Source: Mycolicibacterium sp. CBMA 234
Lineage (GTDB): Bacteria > Actinomycetota > Actinomycetes > Mycobacteriales > Mycobacteriaceae
Reading direction: 5' to 3'
Length of the DNA stretch: 64,000 bases
NCBI RefSeq assembly: GCF_009729415.1
Contig: NZ_MPKW01000011.1
Location: 1-64,000, forward strand
The notes beneath the pieces were generated by a model. It worked only from the letters and a program-made list of their open reading frames with translations. It searched no databases and was not told where the DNA came from. Of the stretch, positions 8,454-17,663 are shown in pieces (position 1 is the first letter of the stretch; each line of letters opens with the position of its first letter). Position numbers and translations under genes: made by a program.

Positions 8454-11168
8454 ATGGTTAAGAGCACCGATTGGCCGTTTGTCGGCCGGGGCGACGAGCT
8501 CGCCGCCCTGTCGCGCATGGTTGCTGATTCCAGTACGCGTGGAGTGGTGCTAGCCGGTCCCGCAGGTGTCGGAAAGACCCGGCTGGCAACCGAATGCGCC
8601 GGCGCCGCCAAGGATTGCGCGGTGGCCCGGGTCGCCGGCCACCAGTCTTCCGCGCAGCTGCCATTCGGCGCCCTCACCCATCTGTTGCCCTCCGTGGACC
8701 ACAGCGCAGAGGCCATGCGCCAAGATCGTTCGGCCTTGTTGCGGCAGTTCGCGACCGCGCTCACCGACAGCGCGGGTTCGCGCCGCCTGCTCCTGCTGGT
8801 CGACGACGCCCACCTGCTCGACATGGCGTCTGCCACGTTGATCCATCAACTCGCGCTGACCGAATCGGCATTCGTCCTGGCCACCGTGCGAGCCGGCGAG
8901 GTCGCACCAGACGCGGTGGTGGCGCTGTGGAAGGACAGCCTGATCGAGCGCCACGAGGTCGACGGGCTGCCGATCGCGGCTACCGAGCGCCTCATCTGCG
9001 CAGCACTCGGAGGGGTCGTCGATCCCGATACCACTCTCAAGCTGGCCACCCACTGCCACGGCAATGTGCTGTTTCTGCGGGAGTTGGTCCTGGGCGCGGT
9101 CGAGGACCACACCCTGCGGTACGAGCACGGAATGTGGCGGCTGACGCGGCCGTTGCGACCCTCCAGCCGACTGGTCGAACTCGTCGAATCCCGGCTCGGC
9201 GAACTCGCTCCCGATGAACGCGCGCTGATGGAGTTGGTCAGCCTCGGCGAACCGCTGGGTCAACGCGAACTCGAATCGCTGGGAGATGCCGACGTGGCCG
9301 AACGCCTGGAACGAGCCGGCCTGGTCCGGGTGGAGGTCAACAACGGTCACCTGCAGCTACGTCTCGGTCACCCGGTCTACGGTGACGTCCTACGCGCCGG
9401 TCTACCGGTCCTGAGGGTCGCGTCCATATCGCGCGCCCTTGCCGAATCGGTCGAGGCCAGCGGGACCGCCAGCGACGAGGAAGCCCTCCGGATCGGCAGC
9501 TGGCGGTTGATCGGCGGCGGCGGCAGCCCGAAGGTCATGTTGGCCGCCGCCACTGCCGCACGCTGGCGCTACGACTTCCCGCTTGCACAACGACTTGTAC
9601 AGGCAGCCCGAGAGCTCGGCGGCGGCTTTGACGCAGACCTGCTCGCGGCGCGGTTGTCAGGAGTCCAGGGCCACAGCGATTCCGCCGAGTCTGAGCTTGC
9701 GGTCCTGGCCGACCGCGCCACAGACGACGCTCAGCGTGCCAAGGTGACGATCGCGCGGATGGACAACTTCCTGTATTCCGACCGCCCGGGCGACAGCCTG
9801 CAGGTGGCGACAGCGGCAGAAACCGCCATCCGGGATCGCGACTGGCGCGACGAAATCATCGCCCGACGGTCAGCCATCCTGGTCGCCACAGACGGCCCGT
9901 TGGCCACCCTCAAAGCCGTCACCCCCTTGCTGGCGGGCAGCACCAGCAAAAACGCTGTGGTGTGGGCTTGCCTGACCGGAGCCCGCAGCCTCGCCCGGAT
10001 GGGTCGATGCCAGGAAGCGCTACAGCTGACCGAGCGCGGATACGCGACCCAGATAGCGCTGACCGAGCCCATCGAGTGGTATCCATGGTTCCACCTGTTC
10101 AACCGGTGCGAAGCATTGCTCAGCGTCGGACGACTACACGACGCGGAGGCCCTCGCGCGCACCGAGTACAGCACCGGACTGCGTGACCACTCCCCCGAGG
10201 CGCAGGGATGTTTCGCCCTCCAGCTGGCGAAGGTATGCCTGCTGCGCGGCCGGGTCCGTGACGCCGCAACTCACGCTCGAGAGGCCGTTGCAGTACTGCG
10301 ACGTATCGGGCGACCGATGTTCCTCCACGAGGCACTGCACATCCTCGCCATGGCCCGTGCTCACACCGACGAGATCGAGGCCGCCAACACGGTGCTTGCC
10401 AAGATTGACGAGTTCGCCCTCCCCCGCCGCACCTATGACGCGGCCGACGCCCTCGTCGCACGAGCCTGGATGGCCGCGACCCAAGCCCACCTTCCCCAAG
10501 CCCGGAAGCTGGCCGACGAAGCGGCCCAACTTGCGCTGAAATCCGGTGATCTGGTGGTGGCGTCGGTTGCCATGCATACCCAAGCCCGCTTTGGTGCAGC
10601 CTCCGAGGTCACCGAAGCACTGGACCGGCTGGAACGCCGTATCGATCCCGGCCTGGTGAATCCAATGGCCGCACACACTCGCCATCTCGCCGGCGACAAT
10701 CCGGAGGGATTGCAGGACGCCGCGACGGCATTCGCTCAGCTGGGTGCCGATCTCCTGGCGGCCGACGCGGCCGCCGACGCCGCCGTGTCGTGGACTCGCG
10801 CCGGACATCAGCGCAACGCTGCGGCGGCCACTCGGATGGCTGTCGACCTTGCCGAAGCATGCCAGGGTGCGACAACGCCGGCGCTGCAGTCCATCAACGC
10901 CCGGGCCCGACTGACTCCGGCCGAATATGAAACAGCCGCACTGGCCGCCTCGGGAATGTCGAACAAGGCAATCGCCGACGAACTCGTGCTATCGGTACGC
11001 AGCGTCGAGAATCGACTGCAGCGGGTCTACGAAAAACTCGGTATCAGCAGCAGAGCGGCGCTTCCGCTCGCCCTCAACGCCTCCACCCGTCGCCCGCCTC
11101 GCGGCGATTCCGAAACGACCGCTCCACGCCCTCGCAGGCGCCAGTCGGTACCCCAACCGCATCACTGA
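8454..11168 (+). CDS. LuxR-family transcriptional regulator with AAA/STAND ATPase domain (LAL type)
   Basis: A 904-residue protein with a P-loop ATPase at the N-terminus (Walker A GPAGVGKT, residues 35-42; Walker B LLLLVDDAH near 115). A long helical, TPR-like middle follows, then a C-terminal LuxR helix-turn-helix at about 815-875 (LTPAEYETAALAASGMSNKA and the following segment). This is the LAL/MalT-like layout, in which effector and ATP binding control activation. The start at 8454 has GGAA upstream; the longer frame from 8352 lacks support. It diverges from ribBA, sharing the gap with one good and one weak operator. It may activate part of the catabolic island. Confidence 0.9.
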   Translation: MVKSTDWPFVGRGDELAALSRMVADSSTRGVVLAGPAGVGKTRLATECAGAAKDCAVARVAGHQSSAQLPFGALTHLLPSVDHSAEAMRQDRSALLRQFATALTDSAGSRRLLLLVDDAHLLDMASATLIHQLALTESAFVLATVRAGEVAPDAVVALWKDSLIERHEVDGLPIAATERLICAALGGVVDPDTTLKLATHCHGNVLFLRELVLGAVEDHTLRYEHGMWRLTRPLRPSSRLVELVESRLGELAPDERALMELVSLGEPLGQRELESLGDADVAERLERAGLVRVEVNNGHLQLRLGHPVYGDVLRAGLPVLRVASISRALAESVEASGTASDEEALRIGSWRLIGGGGSPKVMLAAATAARWRYDFPLAQRLVQAARELGGGFDADLLAARLSGVQGHSDSAESELAVLADRATDDAQRAKVTIARMDNFLYSDRPGDSLQVATAAETAIRDRDWRDEIIARRSAILVATDGPLATLKAVTPLLAGSTSKNAVVWACLTGARSLARMGRCQEALQLTERGYATQIALTEPIEWYPWFHLFNRCEALLSVGRLHDAEALARTEYSTGLRDHSPEAQGCFALQLAKVCLLRGRVRDAATHAREAVAVLRRIGRPMFLHEALHILAMARAHTDEIEAANTVLAKIDEFALPRRTYDAADALVARAWMAATQAHLPQARKLADEAAQLALKSGDLVVASVAMHTQARFGAASEVTEALDRLERRIDPGLVNPMAAHTRHLAGDNPEGLQDAATAFAQLGADLLAADAAADAAVSWTRAGHQRNAAAATRMAVDLAEACQGATTPALQSINARARLTPAEYETAALAASGMSNKAIADELVLSVRSVENRLQRVYEKLGISSRAALPLALNASTRRPPRGDSETTAPRPRRRQSVPQPHH

Positions 11169-11220
11169 AACCTGGCTGCGGCCCAATGTTTCTCACTGCC
11201 GGTAGTCAGCACGGCGATGC

Positions 11221-11238
11221 GTCAACTTTCGCGTTGAC
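11221..11238 (+). promoter_or_regulatory. GTCAAC-N6-GTTGAC operator and promoter for the LLM gene
   Basis: Perfect copy. TTGACT (11234-11239) is followed after exactly 17 bp by TACAGT (11257-11262), so the right half-site forms the -35 element. The LLM gene starts at 11345. Confidence 0.78.
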
Positions 11239-11344
11239 TGGCAGTGCGCATTTCCCTACAGTCGGTTCAGCCCTCACAACCGGCGGACACCGTCTCAAGA
11301 CGCGTGGCGACGCCGGCCCCTGAAGTCGCTGGAAGGAATATGCA

Positions 11345-12262
11345 ATGAAGCAGTCCCTTGGCGCAAAGCTGCCCGGCATGATCCCCCGCTGGGCGGCCAC
11401 CGTGTACGAGATTCCCGATCTGATTGTTGCGCTCGAGCAGGCCGGCTTCGACGACGTGGTGGATGGCGAGCACATTCTGTTCACGCCGGTGATGCACCAC
11501 CCGGGCGGATCGGGAAACATGGTGCACGGCCGCGAAGTTCAGCATTCGGACAGGGCCGACACCATCGTCACCTTCGCCGCGGCCGCCGCGAAGACGAGCA
11601 CTATCCGGTTCACCTCCAGCGTGCTGCTGCCAGCGGCGCACAGCTTCGCCGTGCTTGCCCGCCAGGTTTCCACGCTGGACGTGATATCTCGCGGGAGATT
11701 CAGCCTAGGCGTCGGAATGGGCTGGAATGCCGAAGAATTCGCGGCACAGGGCATCCCCCCTCAGGAACGTGACGCCCGGGCTGAAGACGTTGTCCGCGCC
11801 TGTATGCAGTTATGGCAGCCGGGTCTATCGAGTTATCAGGGACGCTGGATCCGGTTTCAGGACGTCATCAGCGAGCCGGCTCCTGCCACCCCTGGCGGAC
11901 CGCCCATCTGGTGGGGCGGAAACGCAGTGAAGGGCCCAACCGCTCGACGAGTCGCTGAATTCTGCCAGGGCTGGCTGTCACGCGAGGCTGCTGATTACGA
12001 CGAGATCGCCCGATCCATCGAGTCCATCGGGAATCGGTGCGCCGAGATCGGACGCGATCCCGCGACGGTGTCCTACCGATGCTCACTCACCCCGACCGGA
12101 TGGCCCGTACCGGACGACATCGACAAGCTCATCGAAGGTGCGATCGCCAGCGGTGAGCGACTGGCAGCTCTCGGCGTCACGAATTTCACAGTGCCACTGA
12201 ACTATTACCAGCTCGACCTCGGCGCTCTGCCCCGGCTGCTAGCAGCGTTACGGTCGGCTTAG
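11345..12262 (+). CDS. LLM-class (luciferase-like) F420-dependent-type oxidoreductase
   Basis: A 305-residue TIM-barrel protein of the luciferase-like monooxygenase family. The pattern resembles the actinobacterial TIGR03619-type F420 group: GFDDVVDGEHI near the N-terminus, SVLLPAAHSFAVLARQVSTLD, and GRFSLGVGMGWNAEEF. These enzymes use F420 or FMN to oxidise or reduce organic substrates; the cofactor cannot be fixed from sequence alone. AAGGA precedes the ATG by about 7 nt. It has its own operator-linked promoter and is followed by a second operator before the alcohol dehydrogenase. Confidence 0.88.
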   Translation: MKQSLGAKLPGMIPRWAATVYEIPDLIVALEQAGFDDVVDGEHILFTPVMHHPGGSGNMVHGREVQHSDRADTIVTFAAAAAKTSTIRFTSSVLLPAAHSFAVLARQVSTLDVISRGRFSLGVGMGWNAEEFAAQGIPPQERDARAEDVVRACMQLWQPGLSSYQGRWIRFQDVISEPAPATPGGPPIWWGGNAVKGPTARRVAEFCQGWLSREAADYDEIARSIESIGNRCAEIGRDPATVSYRCSLTPTGWPVPDDIDKLIEGAIASGERLAALGVTNFTVPLNYYQLDLGALPRLLAALRSA

Positions 12263-12279
12263 GCACTGGTCAACCTATC

Positions 12280-12297
12280 GTCAACACGATAGTTGAC
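12280..12297 (+). promoter_or_regulatory. GTCAAC-N6-GTTGAC operator upstream of the alcohol dehydrogenase
   Basis: Perfect copy (spacer ACGATA), 80 bp before the dehydrogenase ATG. TTGACA is present, but the best -10 at 17 bp is only CAATGT, so the promoter assignment is weaker than at neighbouring sites. Confidence 0.72.
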
Positions 12298-12376
12298 AAG
12301 GGCACATGTTGGTGCCAATGTCTGTTGACAGGAACTCCCAACGCCAGCCAGATTGGCCGGCCCGAAAGGCAATTTC

Positions 12377-13492
12377 ATGAAGGTGCGCGCTGCTGCGTTG
12401 CTGTCGGCTCCCGGCAAGTACGAGACGATCGAGGTCGAGCTGGACGGACCTCGCCAGAACGAGGTGCTGGTCCGTGTCGTCGCGGCCGGCCTCTGCCATT
12501 CGGACGACCACATCGCCACCGGCGACCTGCCAGTGGGCAAGTATCCGGTCGTCGGCGGTCACGAAGGTGCCGGCATCGTTGAAGAGGTCGGTCCCAACAC
12601 GACCGGCGTTGCGGTTGGCGATCACATCGTGTTCTCGTTCATGCCGGTCTGCGGCCGCTGTCGGTGGTGCGCCACCGGACGCCAGAACCTCTGCGATCTC
12701 GGCGCTCTGCTGCTGGCCGGTAGCCGCTACGACGACCCGACCAGCTACCGGATGACCCACAACGGCGAGGCCGTCGGCCAGATGTGTGGAACCTCGACGT
12801 TCGCCGAATACACAACCGTCGACGTCCGCTCAATTGTGGTCATTCCCAAGGACATCCCCCTCGACGTTGCCTGCCTGGTCGGCTGCGGTGTGATCACCGG
12901 ATGGGGCTCGGCCGTCAACGCCGCGCAGACCGGCCCGGGCGATGTCGTGATCGTGATGGGCGTCGGCGGTATCGGGGTCAACGCGGTCCAAGGTGCCCGG
13001 CACTCTGGTGCGGCTCAGGTGATCGCCGTCGATCCGGTCGCCTCGAAACGTGAATTCGCCACCTCGGTCGGGGCCACCGATGCCTTCGAAACCATCGAAG
13101 AGGCCGCCGACTACGCCCGGTCGCAGACCAACGGGCAGGGTGCCGACTCCACCATCATCACTACCGGGATCACCACCGGTGACCACATCGCGCAGGGCTT
13201 CGCGTCGATCCGCAAGGCGGGGACCCTGGTCGTCGCCGGGTTCGGCAACCCCGCCGCCGTCGGAGTGCCGATCTCCGGCCCGGAATTGGTGCTGTACCAG
13301 AAGCGAATTCAGGGCGCGATCTTCGGTATGGCCAATCCGACCTACGACATTCCGCGGGCCCTCGATCTGTACCGCCAGGGCGCGATCAAGCTCGACGAGC
13401 TGATCAGCCGGCGATACAGCCTCGACGACATCGCGCAAGGTTACGTCGACATGCATGCCGGGCTGAACATCCGCGGCATCGTGACCTTCTGA
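12377..13492 (+). CDS. Zinc-dependent alcohol dehydrogenase, NDMA-dependent/mycofactocin-associated type
   Basis: A 371-residue MDR-family dehydrogenase. Catalytic zinc ligands are expected at Cys40 (GLCHSDDH) and the GHEGAG region (His62). The structural zinc cysteines are C92, C95, C98 and C106 (CGRCRWC...C), and the Rossmann motif is GVGGIGVNAVQGA. The overall pattern matches the actinobacterial NDMA-dependent alcohol dehydrogenases, which hold a tightly bound NAD and pass electrons to mycofactocin. The ATG at 12377 is chosen because GAAAGG precedes it by 7 nt. It heads an operon with an SDR (2 bp gap) and an SRPBCC protein. Confidence 0.88.
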   Translation: MKVRAAALLSAPGKYETIEVELDGPRQNEVLVRVVAAGLCHSDDHIATGDLPVGKYPVVGGHEGAGIVEEVGPNTTGVAVGDHIVFSFMPVCGRCRWCATGRQNLCDLGALLLAGSRYDDPTSYRMTHNGEAVGQMCGTSTFAEYTTVDVRSIVVIPKDIPLDVACLVGCGVITGWGSAVNAAQTGPGDVVIVMGVGGIGVNAVQGARHSGAAQVIAVDPVASKREFATSVGATDAFETIEEAADYARSQTNGQGADSTIITTGITTGDHIAQGFASIRKAGTLVVAGFGNPAAVGVPISGPELVLYQKRIQGAIFGMANPTYDIPRALDLYRQGAIKLDELISRRYSLDDIAQGYVDMHAGLNIRGIVTF

Positions 13493-13494
13493 AC

Positions 13495-14260
13495 GTGTCG
13501 ATCACCTCCCGGTTCAGATTGGACGGCAAGGTCGCCATCATCACCGGCGCCAGTTCCGGGTTGGGACGCGGATTCGCTCTTGCCCTCAGCGAGGCAGGCG
13601 CCAGCGTGGTGCTCGGTGCCCGTCGCGCGAAGTCTCTCGACCTGGTGGCCGACCAGATCTCCAAAAACGCTGGCGCAGTGAGTGTCCACCGCACGGACGT
13701 CACCGCTCCCGCGGACTGCGACGCGTTGGCGCAGTCCGCGGTCGAAGAATTCGGCCGGCTCGACATCCTGATCAACAATGCCGGGATCGGTACCGCCGTC
13801 CCCGCACTTCGCGAGACGCCCGAGGAATTCCGCTCGGTAATCGACGTCAACCTCATGGGGGCGTACTGGATGGCGCAGGCAAGCGCTCGATTCATGCCAC
13901 CAGGCTCCAGCATCGTCAACATCTCCAGCGTGCTGGGGCTCGTCAAATCGTATGCGCCCCAGGCGGCTTACGCCGCGAGCAAGGCTGCCGTCATCGGCCT
14001 CACGCGAGATCTGTCCCAGCAGTGGGCCAAACGCAAGGGCATCCGCGTCAATGCCGTCGCCCCAGGCTATTTCGCCAGCGAGATGACCGACGCAGCGGCC
14101 TCCGACAAGCTGGAGATGTTCGTCGAGCAGACGTGCACACTTCAGCGATTCGGACAACAGCATGAAACTCGATGCCGCGGTCGTGTTCCTCGCCAGCGAC
14201 GCCGCTTCCTACATCACCGGTGTCACCCTGGCCGTCGACGGCGGAATGGCCAATCACTGA
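13495..14260 (+). pseudogene. Short-chain dehydrogenase (SDR) with a one-base frameshift near the 3' end
   Basis: The first 222 codons give a normal SDR: cofactor motif GASSGLGRG, NNAG, catalytic Ser in NISS, and YAASK. At 14165-14167 an AAA run shifts the frame. As written, the product acquires an Arg-rich tail and ends at 14286. Removing one A restores HELDAAVVFLASDAASYITG, then a normal SDR C-terminus ending with TGA at 14258-14260, for 254 residues. It is therefore a recent frameshift, a strain-specific pseudogene or a base-calling error. GTG start, 2 bp after the alcohol dehydrogenase. The catalytic core is intact but the C-terminal substrate and dimer region is lost. Confidence 0.85.
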
Positions 14261-14299
14261 CATCGACAACCAGATCCGTTGTCTGACAGAAAGGCTAGC

Positions 14300-14755
14300 G
14301 TGTTGGTTGCTTCGGTCCAGGAACAGCGATTCGATATCGAGCTCGCCAGTAGCGCCGGCGCAGATCAGCTCTTCGCGCTCCTCGCGGACGCCCCCGGCTG
14401 GCCGGCGTGGTTCCGGCCGGCGCGCCGAGTCCGCTGGAGCAGCACACACCCCGCCGGCGGCGGCGCCGTGCGGCTGGTCACCATCGGCCCGCTGACGGTG
14501 CGCGAACGCGTCCTCGCCGAGGAACCCGGTCGTCATCATGCCTACTCCATCGAGACGGTGTTCCCGATGCGGGACCACCGCGCCGACGTCTGGTTCACCG
14601 CTGATCAGACCGGGACGCTCATCCGCTGGAACAGCTCGTTCACCCCGAAATTCCGAGGTACCGGCGGACTGCTGCGCATCGGGCTTAAGTTCGGTGTGCA
14701 GCAGTTGGCGCAGGCTTTGATCGCTGCGGCCGAGGCACTTCCGCGTTCTTCGTGA
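14300..14755 (+). CDS. SRPBCC (START/polyketide cyclase-like) family protein
   Basis: A 151-residue protein with the SRPBCC helix-grip pattern: SSAGADQLFALLADAPGWPAW near the N-terminus, a run of beta strands (VRLVTIGPLTVRERVL), and a long C-terminal helix. Such proteins bind hydrophobic ligands in a deep pocket, and some catalyse cyclisation or hydration. GTG at 14300 is supported by AGAAAGG 5 nt upstream; the longer frame uses an unsupported TTG. It is third in the alcohol dehydrogenase/SDR operon and may bind a pathway intermediate. No catalytic residue can be named. Confidence 0.75.
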   Translation: MLVASVQEQRFDIELASSAGADQLFALLADAPGWPAWFRPARRVRWSSTHPAGGGAVRLVTIGPLTVRERVLAEEPGRHHAYSIETVFPMRDHRADVWFTADQTGTLIRWNSSFTPKFRGTGGLLRIGLKFGVQQLAQALIAAAEALPRSS

Positions 14756-14786
14756 CTCACGCGTCGCCGGTGTAGCTGCATGCCCC

Positions 14787-15671
14787 TCAGGGCGTCTGGG
14801 GATGCCCGTCCGGACTCCCGACCGCTGCTGGACCCGGCGCGGCCGGTGGCGCTGCGTCTGACGAGGATGCACCGGCAGGTTGTTGCGCATCCGGACTCCC
14901 TGCCGGTGGCGGGAGCGGCGCGGCGGCCGACGGCGACGGGTCCGGGGAGGACGCGCCGTCAGGTTGTTGCCCGCTCGGGAGCGCAGTTACTGGCGGACCG
15001 GACTGAAGGTCCGCCGCGGTGGCCGGTGCCGGCGCCTCGGGTGACTGTCCGTCCACTGGTGCAGCGGAGCCGGCCGCGGGGCCGGGCAACCGTTGCCCGA
15101 ATCCGTGGTGCTGGTCGATCGGCCGATCATGATCTGCTTGCCCATCGAGGTTGCCCAACACCGTCTGTAGGTTCGCGAAATAGCGCGGGTCAACGCGCAC
15201 GTCATCGGGCCTGACGCTGTCCGCCGCATGAATCAGTCCGGAACCCGGTGGAATACCGGGGGCGATGGGAAGGATCGTCTCATCGGTGATGCCGGTACCG
15301 ACCGCCGTTGGGCCTTCCACGGAACGCGGAAACGTCACCGCCGTGACGATCCAGGCAGCGACCAAGTAGGTGATCAAGGCGAGCCCAAGGACTGGAGTCC
15401 GCGCCGCGCGGGCGGCCAAATGCGCTACCGGTTCACGTTTTATCAGCATGTCGTCGCCGACATCGGGGAACAGGGGCGGTTGGACCAGGCGGATCAGCCG
15501 TTCGGGTGTCTTCGCGAAGGCTTGGCGGGCTCGCAATGCCCTCGATGCAGGCGCTCGATCGGCCGCCGCGTGATGCACTGCCGTGCGGCGATCAGAGATC
15601 CAGCCGAGTTTTCTCCGTCTCACACCGGGCAATCCGTGCGCGGGCGGCTGCCGGCGAACCCGCGCTCTCAT
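14787..15671 (-). CDS. Hypothetical single-pass membrane protein with Pro/Ala-rich C-terminal tail
   Basis: The frame encodes a basic N-terminal region, one membrane segment (PVLGLALITYLVAAWIVTAV) and an extracellular tail rich in Pro, Ala, Ser and Gln. It is the last gene of the mce-associated cluster. The start is doubtful. The only strong ribosome site (TAGGAG) serves an ATG at 15703 in another frame that ends after 11 codons with an ATGA overlap to this frame's ATG at 15671. This means a coupled leader peptide, a frameshift, or a true start further in, for example the ATG at 15449. No family is recognised. Confidence 0.5.
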   Translation of the reverse strand: MRARVRRQPPAHGLPGVRRRKLGWISDRRTAVHHAAADRAPASRALRARQAFAKTPERLIRLVQPPLFPDVGDDMLIKREPVAHLAARAARTPVLGLALITYLVAAWIVTAVTFPRSVEGPTAVGTGITDETILPIAPGIPPGSGLIHAADSVRPDDVRVDPRYFANLQTVLGNLDGQADHDRPIDQHHGFGQRLPGPAAGSAAPVDGQSPEAPAPATAADLQSGPPVTALPSGQQPDGASSPDPSPSAAAPLPPPAGSPDAQQPAGASSSDAAPPAAPGPAAVGSPDGHPQTP

Positions 15672-15788
15672 CCGGGACACCGCCGTTCATGGGCTTTCTT
15701 CATGCTCGCTCCTACAGATCGAGACGGGCCGCAGAACACCAATTCGCTTGCTACGCAACAGTCCTGATTCACCCAGTGCTTGCAGCTT

Positions 15789-16106
15789 TCAAACGCCGAT
15801 TCGCGCAGCGTTCTGGGGACAGTATTCTTCGACGGACAAAACCATGAAGTGCTGCGCCATGTCCGCGTCGACGTTCAAGTAACGCATGATGCGATCCCTT
15901 ACCTGTTCCGGATCCCTGTTGAAGAAACCGAGGAAATAACACGCGGACCGAGCCGTGCTGATCAGGTTCTGGGAAGCCTGAATGAAGCCGAGAGCTTGGG
16001 TGTCGTGTACGAAGCTGGCATCGTCTGCCTGTGCGGCCGGTGATCCCCACAACGTGAGCGTCACCGCCGTCATCACGCAGCCCACCTTCAGGGCACGCAT
16101 TCGCAT
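15789..16106 (-). CDS. Secreted DUF732-family protein
   Basis: A 105-residue protein with a signal peptide (MRMRALKVGCVMTAVTLTLW, then cleavage near AQA-DD). A short helical domain with two cysteines follows (SACYFLGFF and VEEYCPQ), the usual DUF732 layout of small mycobacterial exported proteins of unknown function. The ATG at 16106 is chosen because AGAAGGGA lies 6-7 nt upstream. It is a paralogue of the next upstream gene and part of the minus-strand cluster after the mce genes. Confidence 0.78.
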   Translation of the reverse strand: MRMRALKVGCVMTAVTLTLWGSPAAQADDASFVHDTQALGFIQASQNLISTARSACYFLGFFNRDPEQVRDRIMRYLNVDADMAQHFMVLSVEEYCPQNAARIGV

Positions 16107-16186
16107 TCGGATTCCCTTCTGCACAAGACGGCGCCCTCCAGGGCGAGAGCTCACACCGTCCACGGTGAATTCCATTCTGGCCCCGT

Positions 16187-16507
16187 TCAATTAGGGCACA
16201 GGTAGATGAACGCCAGTTGCGTAACGGCGGACGGCAGAAGCGTCGCCTGCTGCCCGACAAACCCGCGGGCGCGTTGTTGACAGGCATATCGACCCTCTAC
16301 CATCAGCTCTCCGTCACTGCGGAAGGCAGCGTCGTTGTGGCTGACCGTAAGGACGTTCCGCACCTGTTGGAGGTACTCAACTTCCCCCGGGGTCAACGGC
16401 GTCAACGGGTCGGCCTGCGCCGGGTCGGCGCCGGCCACGTTCACGGCAATTGCCAGTGCCAACCCGGCCAACGACCACCTTGGGATACTCAACTCCGTCT
16501 CCTCCAT
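16187..16507 (-). CDS. Secreted DUF732-family protein (second copy)
   Basis: A 106-residue exported protein. The N-terminus has a hydrophobic segment (LAGLALAIAVNVAGADPAQA), then a small helical domain with GEVEYLQQVR and two cysteines (RYACQQRARG and FIYLCPN) that probably pair. It lies 80 bp upstream of the first DUF732 gene and looks like a tandem duplicate that has diverged. Function unknown. Confidence 0.75.
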   Translation of the reverse strand: MEETELSIPRWSLAGLALAIAVNVAGADPAQADPLTPLTPGEVEYLQQVRNVLTVSHNDAAFRSDGELMVEGRYACQQRARGFVGQQATLLPSAVTQLAFIYLCPN

Positions 16508-16634
16508 GTCAACGAAATACCTTGGCCGACAATCTGATTTGGCTCAGGCTCCAGCGACCAGCAGACTGACCGAAACCCCGCGGGTGAACCCAATCGCCGT
16601 AGTGACTCTGCGGGTCCGCAGCACCACATATTCG

Positions 16635-17165
16635 TCACGGCGGGGCGAGCCAGGTCCGGGTCGGCGTGACGTAGAACCTGAACGGACCGTGCGAGCAATA
16701 AGTGCTCAAGTCGGCCATGGTTGCGCATCGCGTCCCGTTGTACTCGATGTAACTATGCGGCGGGAGATCTCGCTGCGCCTGCCCCGGCGGGAACTGAACT
16801 GCCAGCGCCGGGTCGTAACGGGGTTCGATCTGTCCGGTGATCCAGCCGATGCGGCTGGTACCCGGCGGGGCACCACGAATGTCGCCGGTACAGCCGAAGC
16901 TGCCCCGGTCCCAGATGCCGCAATTGAGCCCAAGAGGGGTCGAAAACCACACGCCGCCAACACCATCGATGAAGTAGTCGTCGTAGTGCACCAAGTCGTA
17001 ATACCGCATGATGAGGTTGGCGTCCGGGAAGGGGCTCTGCGCAGGACCGCCCGACGGCTCTGCGTGCGCCGCCGGCGTCGGCAGAAGCAAGAGTCCGATC
17101 ACGCTCGTGGTCGTTGCCAGCGCGCGCCCGACGCTTCTGGCTGCCCGCCCAAGCTCGCCGATCAC
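16635..17165 (-). CDS. Secreted mce-cluster protein of unknown function
   Basis: A 176-residue exported protein. The GTG at 17165 is preferred: it overlaps the upstream stop in a GTGA arrangement, is preceded by GGGAAACC, and gives a clean signal peptide ending near PAAHA-EPSG. The longer ATG frame would overlap the upstream gene by 61 bp. The mature part has conserved-looking aromatic and Cys motifs (CGIWDRGSFGCTGDI, GAPPGTSRIGW, CATMADLSTYC). The four cysteines suggest disulfides. Similar proteins are familiar near mycobacterial mce loci, but no biochemical role is known to me. Confidence 0.7.
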   Translation of the reverse strand: MIGELGRAARSVGRALATTTSVIGLLLLPTPAAHAEPSGGPAQSPFPDANLIMRYYDLVHYDDYFIDGVGGVWFSTPLGLNCGIWDRGSFGCTGDIRGAPPGTSRIGWITGQIEPRYDPALAVQFPPGQAQRDLPPHSYIEYNGTRCATMADLSTYCSHGPFRFYVTPTRTWLAPP

Positions 17166-17602
17166 GGAAGGTTTCCCGGCGACGATTCGTTCTCCGATGT
17201 GTGCGGCACGCTGCCGTAGCATGTCGCATTTCCAACATCGAGGATGCTCTCGCAGAGCACATTGGCGCCTTCGGAAATGCGCACCGTCACGAAATGGCCT
17301 AGCAAAACCCGCCCGACCGTTGCGGCCGTGCGGAAGTTCGGTCGCCAGTCAGCCCGCAGCTCGGCGCCGTCGGCGGTCGGGCTCTTGGCGCTCGCGACGG
17401 GCACGGTCAGCGTCCACGGCAGCGGCACGTCTTGCAGCAGGTGCTTACCCGAGGTGTCGCGGTACTCGACGCCGGCCAACACGCCGACCGTATCTGAGAA
17501 GATGTCGTAGGTCACGGTGTCCGCAGCGTGCGCCACCGGCATCTGCGCCAGGCCCGTCATGCCAGCGACAACCGCGACTGTCATCGACAGAATTCGATTC
17601 AC
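17162..17602 (-). CDS. Secreted MmpS-like protein
   Basis: A 146-residue exported protein: a signal peptide (SMTVAVVAGMTGLAQMPVAHA), then a beta-rich domain opening VTYDIFSDTVGVLAGVEYRD and continuing VPLPWTLTV, a pattern shared with MmpS accessory proteins. MmpS partners normally assist MmpL lipid exporters; no mmpL gene is here, so it may act with the Mce system or be an independent lipid-binding protein. AAGGGAG precedes the ATG by 9 nt. Translationally coupled to the next gene by a 4-bp overlap. Confidence 0.65.
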   Translation of the reverse strand: MNRILSMTVAVVAGMTGLAQMPVAHAADTVTYDIFSDTVGVLAGVEYRDTSGKHLLQDVPLPWTLTVPVASAKSPTADGAELRADWRPNFRTAATVGRVLLGHFVTVRISEGANVLCESILDVGNATCYGSVPHTSENESSPGNLP

Positions 17603-17663
17603 TTGACTCCCTTCCTGATTGGGCGAATGAGGTTACGACGGCGTCGAACGACACCAGGCAGTG

